This document shows, in pieces, positions 15,957-27,770 of a stretch of 64,000 bases of DNA. Origin of the DNA: Microbacterium sp. H1-D42. Its GTDB lineage: Bacteria; Actinomycetota; Actinomycetes; Actinomycetales; Microbacteriaceae. Where the stretch lies: the NCBI RefSeq assembly GCF_022637555.1, contig NZ_CP093342.1, forward strand, positions 1 through 64,000, given 5' to 3'. The position numbers were made by a program, and so were the translations under genes. Below the pieces are notes generated by a model, which ran no database searches, was not told the origin of the DNA, and was given only the letters and a program-made list of their open reading frames with translations. Position 1 is the stretch's first letter, and each line of letters starts with the position of its first letter.

Positions 15957-15969
15957 GAACGTACAGTTC
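15957..15969. promoter_or_regulatory. Candidate TetR operator
   Basis: The palindrome GAAC-GTACA-GTTC lies 15 bp before the ATG of the PEP/pyruvate enzyme. On the minus strand TATAGG directly upstream could be the -10, so a bound repressor would block the start of transcription. The operon encodes a TetR protein, the expected ligand of such a site. Confidence 0.55.
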
Positions 15970-16047
15970 CCTATAGATCCTCCCCCCGCCTGTCGTCGGG
16001 TGCAACACCATCACCGCAGAACGGGACGACGAGGAGGGAGTGAGAAT

Positions 16048-16111
16048 GTTCCCGGAGCGAGCATCGGGGAGGAGCGAAGCGGAGGGGCCCCGCTCTGCGA
16101 GCGCAGGGAAC
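16048..16111. other. GTTCCC...GGGAAC bounded inverted element
   Basis: In the 237-bp gap between the PEP/pyruvate enzyme and the DUF3566 gene, GTTCCCGGAGCGAGC is answered about 60 bp later by GCGAGCGCAGGGAAC. The outer 6 bp are perfectly inverted, and the interior contains GAGCGAAGCG, a word shared with the family-1 repeats at 29-32 kb. It may be a diverged repeat or a structured tail. No coding potential is evident. Confidence 0.35.
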
Positions 16112-16136
16112 CTTCTCGCGACCGCGGCCAGACACG

Positions 16137-16167
16137 GAAAAGCCCCTCTCCTCAGGAAAGGGGCTCT
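16137..16167 (-). terminator. Terminator of the gyrB-gyrA-DUF3566 unit
   Basis: AGCCCCTCTCC pairs with GGAAAGGGGCT (one mismatch, TCA loop). On the minus strand the hairpin is followed by TTTTCC. It lies 13 nt past the DUF3566 stop. Confidence 0.8.
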
Positions 16168-16179
16168 TCCGAAACAGAA

Positions 16180-16584
16180 TCAGTTCGACATGAACCCGAC
16201 GAGCAGCCCGCCCGTCACCTTCACGGCCAAATTGTAGATACCAGCGATGACCGCGCCGAGCACGGTGAACACGATGAGGTTCAGGATCGAGACGACGGCG
16301 CCGAAGGCCATCACCTGCGGCAGTCCTACCAGGCTCTCCAGGTCGACGCTGCCGTCGGTCAGGGTCGCGAGGATCTCGCCGGCCTGGGTGAGGACACCCG
16401 TCGCCTGCAGCACCATGAACACGAGGAAGAACGACACCATGGTCACGATCGCCAGCGCCACCGCTCCGAGGAACGACAGCTTCACGGCCGACCAGAAGTC
16501 CATGTAGACCAGGCGCAGGCGAACCTGCTTGCCGCCGGCTTTACGGGTGGACTTCTTGGCCAGCTTGTCAGCGACTGTGCTCAT
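16180..16584 (-). CDS. DUF3566 membrane protein
   Basis: This 134-residue protein has a basic N terminus (VADKLAKKSTRKAGGKQVRLRL) and two membrane segments at about 36-62 and 92-120 separated by an acidic loop. DUF3566 proteins sit immediately after gyrA in many Actinobacteria, as here (20 bp gap, same strand). Function is unknown. The conserved link to gyrase suggests a role in nucleoid or envelope homeostasis, but that is only context. Confidence 0.93.
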   Translation of the reverse strand: MSTVADKLAKKSTRKAGGKQVRLRLVYMDFWSAVKLSFLGAVALAIVTMVSFFLVFMVLQATGVLTQAGEILATLTDGSVDLESLVGLPQVMAFGAVVSILNLIVFTVLGAVIAGIYNLAVKVTGGLLVGFMSN

Positions 16585-16604
16585 GTGTCGTTGCTCTCTT
16601 CGGA

Positions 16605-19160
<2,556 letters not shown>

Positions 19161-19190
19161 GTGTCTTTTCGATTCCGGTCGTTCAGATCT

Positions 19191-19213
19191 GGGTCGCTGA
19201 GCTTGTCGAAGCG
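19191..19213. repeat. Family-2 repeat in the gyrB-gyrA gap
   Basis: GGGTCGCTGAGCTTGTCGAA followed by GCG is a copy of the imperfect palindrome GTCCCTGAG-N5-GTCGAAGGGAC. It ends directly at the gyrB stop codon. Related copies are at 21209-21233 and 58537-58561. Confidence 0.7.
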
Positions 19214-21328
<2,115 letters not shown>

Positions 21329-21379
21329 TCAATGGCCGTGTGTGGCGTTCTGAGCGCTTTAAGGTCTGGTTGTGATGCC

Positions 21380-21865
21380 CTACCCGTAGGTGTCCCGTGG
21401 GCCCCGTCCGGGCACGACGCGCGGTCCCCACTTCCACGACGGGACGTCCGGACCGATGAATCGCAGATTCTGAACTCCGGCGTCCGGATAGCGATTACCG
21501 ATCTCGGTCATGATCACCGCGCGCATGAACTGCAGGTTCTTCGCCCACGCCGTCGAATCGCACTTCACGGTGAGCACGCCACGTTCGAGCGACACCGGTT
21601 CGGAGTGCTTCGCGGTGTCGGAGCCGGCGAGCTCCGCCCACTGTCTCACCAGATCCTCGGCTGCGAGAGTCTTCTCCCAACCCGAATCCTTGGTGAGCTT
21701 GGCCAGCACGTCGCCGAGAGTGCCGGGGTCGCGGCCCTTCGAGAACGGGGCATTGTCATCGTCGACGACGACGCGCTTCTTGCGCTTCCAGTTCTTGGAG
21801 CTCGGCTTGAGTCCGCGCAGCCGCAGATACGTCGCGACGGTCTCGGGAGGCTGCGGATCAGTCAT
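21380..21865 (-). CDS. DUF721/DciA-family protein
   Basis: DUF721 proteins resemble DciA, the helicase-loading operator that replaces DnaC in many bacteria. They sit after recF in Actinobacteria (the M. tuberculosis Rv0004 position). The 161-residue protein has a basic, Lys/Arg-rich N terminus (SSKNWKRKKRVV) and a C-terminal domain with VRQWAELAGSDTAKHSEPVSL, TVKCDSTAWAKNLQFM and PDAGVQNLRFIGP. The ATG at 21865 has GGAGG 6 nt upstream and overlaps the recF 3' end by 8 bp. The 117-bp gap to gyrB holds the gyrB promoter. Confidence 0.93.
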   Translation of the reverse strand: MTDPQPPETVATYLRLRGLKPSSKNWKRKKRVVVDDDNAPFSKGRDPGTLGDVLAKLTKDSGWEKTLAAEDLVRQWAELAGSDTAKHSEPVSLERGVLTVKCDSTAWAKNLQFMRAVIMTEIGNRYPDAGVQNLRFIGPDVPSWKWGPRVVPGRGPRDTYG

Positions 21866-23126
21866 CGGCATCCTCCTTCGTCGGCTCTGCTGGCGACTCG
21901 GTGTTCTCGTTCGACTCGCTGTTCTCGTTCGAGTCGGTGTTCTCGTTCGTCTCCGAGCGCTCGTCGCTGATAGTACCCGCGTTGATGCGCACGACGTGCC
22001 GGTGCAGGACCTCGGGGATATCAGCCTCGACAGCCGCCGTCACGATGACCTGCTCATATCCGGAGGTGAGCTCAGCCAGTCGACGTCGACGATCAGCATC
22101 CAACTCGGCGAAGACATCGTCCAGGATCAGCACCGGATCCCCGGCCGGCGATTCGGTGCGCAGCAGCTCGGCCGATGCCAGTCGCAGCGCCAACGCGACC
22201 GACCATGATTCTCCGTGCGAGGCGTATCCCTTCACCGGAAGGTCGCGCACTCGCAGGATCAGATCGTCGCGGTGCGGCCCCACCAGGGTGAGTCCCCGTT
22301 CCATCTCCTTCGCCCTCTTGTCCTGCAGGGCAGTTCGGAAGAGCTCTTCGATCTCGCCACGGGCATCGGTTTCTACCGGTTCCTGAGCGAGCGAAGCGAG
22401 ACGAAGGGCGCCCTCTTCTGGGTCGCCACCGCGCACGGACAGCGCCCAATCCAGCTGCGGACGATGGTCCGCCCCCGCGATGGCCGTGTAGGCGTCGGTC
22501 AGCGGACCCTGCAGATCGGATGCCAGTCTCATGCGTGCGTGGATGATCTCAGAGCCGAGCACGATGAGCTTGTCATCCCACACGTCGAGGGTGTTCAGTC
22601 CCTCGCCCCGCACCCCGCGGGCGCGCGCGGACTTCAGCAGCGCCGTGCGCTGACGCAGCACCCGGTCATAGTCGGCGAGCACACCAGCCATCCGTGGGAT
22701 GCGCTGAATCAGCAGCTGATCTGCGAATCTTCTGCGCGCGGAGGGGTCGCCACGGACGATCTGCAGATCTTCCGGAGCGAACAGCACGACATGGGCATAG
22801 CGCGGAAGCTCATTGGGCTTCGACGGCGACCCGTTGATGCGCGCTTTGTTCGATCCCTGTCGGTTCAACTGCACTTCGACGAGAACCTTGCGGGTGCCGT
22901 GCGCGAGACGGGCCCTGATGACGGCGAACTCCTCACCATCGCGCACCATCGGCGCGTCGGAGGAGACTCGATGCGAACCGAGAGTCGCGAGGAAGACGAT
23001 CGCCTCAGCGAGGTTGGTCTTGCCTTGACCGTTGCTGCCGACCAGCACGTTCGGACCGCTGTGCAACGTGAGATCGGCGGTCGCGTAATTGCGGAAATCG
23101 ACCAGGTTCAGGTGCTCCACGATCAC
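21858..23126 (-). CDS. recF: DNA replication/repair protein RecF
   Basis: RecF is an SMC-like ATPase that helps load RecA at gaps. The 422-residue protein has Walker A GSNGQGKT at 30-37, an ABC signature region SHGESWSVALALRLASAELL, and Walker B DPVLILDDVFAELD. Two oddities are visible. Residues RLASLAQEP near 243 are encoded by a family-1 intergenic repeat (22378-22406). After the last conserved region the protein ends in a tandem tail rich in Asn, Ser, Glu and Thr (SNENSESNENT), unlike typical RecF. It is followed closely by the dciA-like gene. Confidence 0.95.
   Translation of the reverse strand: MIVEHLNLVDFRNYATADLTLHSGPNVLVGSNGQGKTNLAEAIVFLATLGSHRVSSDAPMVRDGEEFAVIRARLAHGTRKVLVEVQLNRQGSNKARINGSPSKPNELPRYAHVVLFAPEDLQIVRGDPSARRRFADQLLIQRIPRMAGVLADYDRVLRQRTALLKSARARGVRGEGLNTLDVWDDKLIVLGSEIIHARMRLASDLQGPLTDAYTAIAGADHRPQLDWALSVRGGDPEEGALRLASLAQEPVETDARGEIEELFRTALQDKRAKEMERGLTLVGPHRDDLILRVRDLPVKGYASHGESWSVALALRLASAELLRTESPAGDPVLILDDVFAELDADRRRRLAELTSGYEQVIVTAAVEADIPEVLHRHVVRINAGTISDERSETNENTDSNENSESNENTESPAEPTKEDADD
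21898..21975. repeat. Short tandem repeat encoding the RecF acidic tail
   Basis: GTTCTCGTTCGACTCGCT-like units of about 24 bp occur about three times in the last part of recF. The unit is in frame and encodes (S/D)SNEN-type residues. Confidence 0.7.
22378..22406. repeat. Family-1 repeat embedded in recF
   Basis: GAGCGAGCGAAGCGAGACGA, preceded by GGTTCCT, matches the repeat found about 22 times at 29.4-32.4 kb, including the copy that precedes rsmG. It is read antisense in frame within recF. Confidence 0.75.
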
Positions 23127-23192
23127 CGCATCAGCCTACCTTTCGGGTCCGACACCCGCTTGTCGCCTGCAGGTCTGCGACGTCGGGCGACA

Positions 23193-23654
23193 TCACAGAC
23201 CGTGCTGCAGATCCTTCGCGAAGTGGACCTTTTGAAAGGTGCGCTCCGTCTCGGCGAAGCCGGCCTTCTGCAGCACCCTGATCGAGGCGCCGTTCACGAC
23301 CTCAGTGTCGGCGATGGCCCGCCGCGCACCATGAGACGCTGCAATCCGCAGGCCCTCGACGACAGCATCCGATGCAAGACCGCGCCCTCGCGCGGCTGCG
23401 ATGAGTCCATATCCGAACTCGACGGTGTCGGTTTCATCCGGTGGGCCGAAGAATCCCAAACCGCCTATAGCCAGGCCTTTTTCGCGGATCATGTACAGCG
23501 TGAAGACCGGGTCGGGCGCGTGGTTCTGCGCCAGCATCCGCAACGGCACGAGCTCATCGTCGAATGGATACTCCGCGTGCCACCGATCACCGTCCCGCTC
23601 CTCACGCGCGATGATCCGTCGCGCGAGGTCGGGCGTGATCGGCTGCAGCGTCAC
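23193..23654 (-). CDS. GNAT-family N-acetyltransferase
   Basis: This 153-residue acetyltransferase resembles the RimJ/RimL group. Motif A-like residues FGYGLIAAARGRGLASDAVVEGL form the acetyl-CoA site, and the family-typical ADTEVVNGASIRVLQKAGF follows. The GTG start overlaps the dnaN stop (GTGA at 23651-23654), so it is translated with dnaN. A GNAT between dnaN and recF is unusual. Many Actinobacteria have gnd (6-phosphogluconate dehydrogenase) or nothing there. The substrate, small molecule or protein N terminus, is unknown. Confidence 0.9.
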   Translation of the reverse strand: MTLQPITPDLARRIIAREERDGDRWHAEYPFDDELVPLRMLAQNHAPDPVFTLYMIREKGLAIGGLGFFGPPDETDTVEFGYGLIAAARGRGLASDAVVEGLRIAASHGARRAIADTEVVNGASIRVLQKAGFAETERTFQKVHFAKDLQHGL

Positions 23655-24793
23655 CGCAGCAGCAGGTTCGGCTGCAGCAGGTACTTGAACGAGTCGAGGC
23701 CGGCCTGATCGACCGAGGTCTGGCTGGTGATCAGCACCGGGCTGAGCTTGTTGGCGTTGTCACTCGAGGTGAAGGTCACACGGGTGAACTCGCTCTTGAC
23801 CGCGCCCAGTGCTTCCAGCAGGTACTGCGGGTTCAGCCCGAGCGTGACTTCGTCGCCGCCGTTGAGGTGCGCGTCGACGGACTCGGATGCCCGTGCCTGC
23901 TCACTGCCCGACGCATCCATCGTCACGCTGTCGCTGGTGAACGTGAAGCGCAGCGGCGCGGAGCGGTCGAGCACCAGGGCGACACGGCGCACGGCCTCGA
24001 TGAGGTCGGCGGTGTTCACGACCGCGTAGTGGTCGGTCTGCTCGGGGAACAGGCGGCGAACGGGCGGGAAATTGCCCTTGATCAGGAGAGACGTGACGGT
24101 CTTGTTGCCCGACGTGAAGGCGATGATCTCGCGATCGCCTGCACCCGAGAACGCGATCTCGATGTTGCCGCCATGCGCGAAGGTCTTGCCGACCTCGGTG
24201 AGCGTGCGCGCCGGGACCAGGGCGGTCTGCTCGGATTCGCCGCCATCCCACGGAACATCACGCAGCGATACGCGGTACCGGTCGGTGGCGACGAGGCTGA
24301 GGTTGTGACCTGCGACCTCGAGTTGCACACCGGTGAGCACAGGAGTCACATCGTCGCGCGACGCGGCGAAGGCCACCTGTGCGATGGCGGTGCCGAAGTC
24401 CTCGGCCGGAACTACACCAGTCGCGCCGGCGACCTCGGGAATCGAGGGATATTCCTCAACGGGCATGGATGCCAGGGTGAAGCGCGCGGACCCGCAGGTG
24501 ACGGCGATGCCGCCGTCTTCCTCGACAGCGATCTCGATCGGCGCGTTGGGAAGTCGGCTGGCGATGTCGGAGAGCAGTCGCCCGTGTACGAGGATCGTGC
24601 CCGGCTCGTCGACTGTCGCCTCGATGGTGGTCCGAGCCGATGCCTCGTAGTCGAATGCCGACAGAGTCAGGCCCTGATCGGATGCCTCGATGAGCACACC
24701 CGCAAGGATGGGCTGCGGATTCCGCTGAGGGAGCAGCTTGACGACGAACGACACGGCCTCGCTGAACACATCGCGGTTGACCTGAAACCTCAC
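23651..24793 (-). CDS. dnaN: DNA polymerase III beta subunit (sliding clamp)
   Basis: DnaN forms the dimeric clamp that tethers polymerase III and other partners to DNA. The 380-residue protein has three clamp domains: RFQVNRDVFSEAVSFVVKLL at the start, GTAIAQVAFAASRDDVTPVLTGVQ in domain 2, and the C-terminal SPVLITSQTS. The GTG at 24793 has GAGGGAG 5 nt upstream. The longer frame to 24877 would add residues with no family match and run towards oriC. It ends by overlapping a GNAT gene, then recF follows. Confidence 0.97.
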   Translation of the reverse strand: MRFQVNRDVFSEAVSFVVKLLPQRNPQPILAGVLIEASDQGLTLSAFDYEASARTTIEATVDEPGTILVHGRLLSDIASRLPNAPIEIAVEEDGGIAVTCGSARFTLASMPVEEYPSIPEVAGATGVVPAEDFGTAIAQVAFAASRDDVTPVLTGVQLEVAGHNLSLVATDRYRVSLRDVPWDGGESEQTALVPARTLTEVGKTFAHGGNIEIAFSGAGDREIIAFTSGNKTVTSLLIKGNFPPVRRLFPEQTDHYAVVNTADLIEAVRRVALVLDRSAPLRFTFTSDSVTMDASGSEQARASESVDAHLNGGDEVTLGLNPQYLLEALGAVKSEFTRVTFTSSDNANKLSPVLITSQTSVDQAGLDSFKYLLQPNLLLR

Positions 24794-25208
24794 GGGCGCT
24801 CCCTCGTTGTACTTCGCTGCTTGCCGTGGGCCCACTGCAAGCCATCCCATGCTAGCCGTACCCCGCCAGGCGTCCACTACTCGGAAGTTGTTGTCATTCG
24901 CGGTCCGTCCACATCCATCTGGTCATCGGATAACCCTTGAAGGATGGAAATCTCTTAACGGTGTTAACAACTGTGGATTCTGTGGATAAGTCGGTGGATA
25001 GCAGTGGAGAGTAGGAAACTACATCCGTGTCACATGTGGAAACCCTGAGGAATCCGCGGGTTTCGGGGGTGTGGGTGGATCACTGCTGATCCGAAGTTAT
25101 CCACAGGCGAGTGCGATTCGGGCATCCGATCGGCATCTTCTGCACAAGTTATCCACAGGCCCTGCGGATAACCGGGGCGATCCCGCGCGACGACAGGCGT
25201 GTCGGGGA
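24794..25208. other. oriC: Chromosomal replication origin (oriC), dnaN-dnaA gap
   Basis: The 415-bp gap contains perfect DnaA boxes TGTGGATAA (24981-24989), TTATCCACA (25097-25105) and TTATCCACA (25149-25157). Near-matches include TGTGGATTC (24972-24980) and GGTGGATAG (about 24993). An AT-richer tract with TCTTAACGGTGTTAACAAC (24952-24970) is a candidate unwinding region. The position between dnaA and dnaN is the standard actinobacterial oriC. No ORF here is credible. Confidence 0.9.
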
Positions 25209-26603
25209 TCAGCGACGGTTGATCTGCGTGGTGATGTCGGTGACCTGGTTGTAGATCGATCGGCGCTCTTTCATGAGTTCGCTGATCTTCTTGCAGGCGT
25301 ACATCACGGTGGTGTGATCGCGGTTGCCGAAGAGCTGACCGATCTTCGGCAGCGACAGGCTGGTGCGTTCGCGGCACAGATACATCGCGATCTGTCGAGC
25401 GGTTGCGATCTGCTGAGAACGGCTCGAACCATAGAGATCGTCCACGGTCAGCTTGAAGTACCCGGCGGTGGCGGTGATGATGTCCGTCGGCGAGATGATG
25501 TTGTCCTCGGTCGTGTCGACGATGTCCCGCAGCACGGTCTGTGCGAGAGAGATGTCGAGCGAGGAGCGGTTCAGGCTGGCGAACGCCGAGACGCGGATGA
25601 GCGCGCCCTCGAGTTCGCGGATGTTCGATGACACCACGGTGGCGATGTACTCGAGGACCTCATCCGGGATGTGCAGCGACTCGCTCTGCGCCTTCTTGCG
25701 CAGGATCGCGATGCGCGTCTCGAGGTCGGGAGCCTGCACATCGGTGATCAGACCCCACTCGAAGCGACTGCGCATGCGGTCCTCGAACCCGGTGAGCAGC
25801 TTCGGTGCGACATCACTGGTGATAACGACCTGCTTGTTGTGGTCGTGCAGCTGGTTGAAGGTGTGGAAGAACGCCTCTTGCGTCTCGGCTCGTCCCTGCA
25901 GAAATTGGATGTCGTCGATGAGCAGGATGTCGACCTCGCGGTAGCGGCTCTGGAATGCCGCGCCCCGGTTGTTCGCGATCGAGTTGATGAAGTCGTTCGT
26001 AAACTCCTCGCTGGAGACATATCTGACCTTCACCCCCGTGTAGAGGGACTGGGCGTAGTCGCCGATCGCGTGCAGAAGGTGGGTCTTGCCCAGACCGGAG
26101 TCGCCGTAGATGAACAGCGGGTTGTATGCCTTGGCCGGTGCTTCGGCGACGGCGACCGCCGCGGCGTGGGCGAAGCGGTTGGACTGGCCGATGACGAAAT
26201 TGTCGAAGGTGTACTTCGGGTTGAGTCGTGACTCGTGACGCAGCGGGGTCGGCTGCTGCTCGATGGGGGACTCGACCCTGAGGGGCTCGGATGCTGCGAA
26301 GTCGGGGACCGCGATCGGCGCGGTCGGCTGGTCGGCCAGTTCGTGGTTGACGACGGTCCGATAGGACGTGACTTCGTCGCCGCTCGCGGAAAGAGCTTCC
26401 ATCAGGGGGATGCGCAACCGCTTGTTGATCTGCGCGGCGGTGAGATCGTTCGGCACATCGAGGTACAGCACGCCGCCCATGACGCCGGCGGGAACGACCA
26501 GGCTGAGGAAGCCGTGCAGCTGAGGGCTGACACGGTCGTCAGCTGCGAGACGTTCGAGCAGGGTTGACCAGATCGGTACGTCGGGCTGGGCGGGAGAGGT
26601 CAT
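25209..26603 (-). CDS. dnaA: Chromosomal replication initiator DnaA
   Basis: DnaA is the AAA+ initiator that binds DnaA boxes and unwinds oriC. The 464-residue protein has an N-terminal helicase-interaction domain (about 1-90), a variable linker, the AAA+ core with Walker A GDSGLGKT at 167-174 and Walker B ILLIDDIQFL, and the domain IV DNA-binding signature GNRDHTTVMYACKKI. The start at 26603 (MTSPAQPDV) has CGGAG 4 nt upstream. A longer frame to 26675 includes no domain sequence. DnaA boxes upstream at 26655 and 26756 suggest autoregulation. Confidence 0.98.
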   Translation of the reverse strand: MTSPAQPDVPIWSTLLERLAADDRVSPQLHGFLSLVVPAGVMGGVLYLDVPNDLTAAQINKRLRIPLMEALSASGDEVTSYRTVVNHELADQPTAPIAVPDFAASEPLRVESPIEQQPTPLRHESRLNPKYTFDNFVIGQSNRFAHAAAVAVAEAPAKAYNPLFIYGDSGLGKTHLLHAIGDYAQSLYTGVKVRYVSSEEFTNDFINSIANNRGAAFQSRYREVDILLIDDIQFLQGRAETQEAFFHTFNQLHDHNKQVVITSDVAPKLLTGFEDRMRSRFEWGLITDVQAPDLETRIAILRKKAQSESLHIPDEVLEYIATVVSSNIRELEGALIRVSAFASLNRSSLDISLAQTVLRDIVDTTEDNIISPTDIITATAGYFKLTVDDLYGSSRSQQIATARQIAMYLCRERTSLSLPKIGQLFGNRDHTTVMYACKKISELMKERRSIYNQVTDITTQINRR

Positions 26604-26925
26604 GGTGCTCCGGGCGGGGTTGTGGAAAGGTCGCCTTGAAGCGTGATCTCCCCCTGTGGATAACGTTCGTTGCAACGGTAGTCATCGGTACGCGGAACAG
26701 CAAGCCGCCCGCGGAAACACGCGGGTGTGTCGCAGTGGTGGGATCTGTCCACAGTTGTGGATAATGGGTGTGCGCAACTCGGCGGGTGCACAGCAGCGCT
26801 CAGTGGCGGATTTGCCCTGCGCCGCGGCAGGTCGTACCCTTAATCGGTTGACTTATGCCTATTGGCAGTACCCCCTGTCTCCGGATGCAGAACCCCGGTG
26901 ACACCACCAGTTCCGGAGTGATTCC
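26604..26925. promoter_or_regulatory. dnaA-rpmH divergent regulatory region
   Basis: This 322-bp gap holds two perfect DnaA boxes, TGTGGATAA at 26655-26663 and 26756-26764; the second lies beside the inverted CTGTCCACAGTTGTGG. A candidate rpmH promoter is TTGCCC (26812-26817), 17 bp, TACCCT (26835-26840), with TTAATC just after as an alternative -10. A GGAG ribosome-binding site precedes rpmH by 7 nt. DnaA autoregulation of both directions is an inference from box placement. Confidence 0.65.
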
Positions 26926-27063
26926 ATGACCAAGCGCACCTTCCAGCCCAACAACCGTCGTCGTGCCAAGAAGCACGGCTTCCGTGCCCGCATGCGCACC
27001 CGCGCCGGCCGCGCCATCCTTTCGGCACGCCGCACGAAGGGCCGCACCGAGCTCTCGGCGTAA
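26926..27063 (+). CDS. rpmH: 50S ribosomal protein L34
   Basis: L34 is a small, highly basic large-subunit protein. The 45-residue sequence [20 protein letters not shown] and onward is diagnostic, ending [15 protein letters not shown] sits 7 nt before the ATG. It is the first gene of rpmH-rnpA-yidD-yidC-jag-rsmG, divergent from dnaA, the standard order. The rnpA start follows only 6 nt after the stop. Confidence 0.98.
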   Translation: MTKRTFQPNNRRRAKKHGFRARMRTRAGRAILSARRTKGRTELSA

Positions 27064-27069
27064 AGCCCA

Positions 27070-27420
27070 GTGCTTGCCCGGCCGAATCGTCTGACCCGTG
27101 GCGTCGACTACCGACAGGTAGTCCGTCGTGGAACGCGATGCGGCGGACCGCGTCTGATCACCTCGGTGCTCGCCGGCGCGGATCAACGGGCACCCCGGTT
27201 CGGGTTCATCATCAGCAAGCAGGTAGGAACCGCCGTGGTTCGCAACACCGTTCGCCGTCGCTTGAAGGCAGTGTGCGCGGAGTTCATCGACACGGTTCCT
27301 GAGGGCACGGATGTCGTCATCCGTGCCCTTCCTGCATCCGCCACCGCGGATTTCGCGTCACTGCGAGCGGATGTCGCTCGCTGCCTGAATCGCCTGGTCC
27401 CCGGTCCGGTGCGGGCATGA
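27070..27420 (+). CDS. rnpA: Ribonuclease P protein component
   Basis: RnpA is the protein cofactor of the ribozyme that matures tRNA 5' ends. The 116-residue protein has a GTG start, an N-terminal RLTRGVDYRQVVRRGTR, the central GFIISKQVGTAVVRN and the RNA-binding RNTVRRRLKAV signature. Its stop overlaps the yidD start (ATGA at 27417-27420). Confidence 0.96.
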   Translation: MLARPNRLTRGVDYRQVVRRGTRCGGPRLITSVLAGADQRAPRFGFIISKQVGTAVVRNTVRRRLKAVCAEFIDTVPEGTDVVIRALPASATADFASLRADVARCLNRLVPGPVRA

Positions 27421-27767
27421 GTGCGCTGCCGTCGTACTCGTTCGGAACGGCGAAGTTCCGGGCATCCGATCTCCTTCGAGGTCTCCTTGTGCTGCCGCGC
27501 AACCTCGTGCTGGCATTCCTCGTCCTGTACCGGGCGATCATCTCTCCGCTGTATGGCGACGTATGCAGGTATTACCCGTCCTGTTCCGCGTACGCTGTAG
27601 GAGCGGTTCAGCAGCATGGCGCCGTGTGGGGAGCAATGCTCTCGGCATGGCGCATCCTGCGTTGCAATCCGTGGAGCAAAGGCGGCGTCGATGACGTTCG
27701 CCCGCACGCTCACTTCCGATACGACCTGACCGCCCGCGGTTTCGTCGTACCTGCTCGAAAGGACTGA
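27417..27767 (+). CDS. yidD: Membrane protein insertion efficiency factor YidD
   Basis: YidD is a small peripheral membrane protein that assists YidC-dependent insertion. The 116-residue protein carries LVLYRAIISPLYG, CRYYPSCSAYAVGAVQQHGAVWG and WRILRCNPWSKGGVDDV, the family's three-cysteine core. It overlaps rnpA by 4 nt and is 3 nt upstream of yidC, so the three are translationally linked. Confidence 0.96.
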   Translation: MSALPSYSFGTAKFRASDLLRGLLVLPRNLVLAFLVLYRAIISPLYGDVCRYYPSCSAYAVGAVQQHGAVWGAMLSAWRILRCNPWSKGGVDDVRPHAHFRYDLTARGFVVPARKD

Positions 27768-27770
27768 ACA

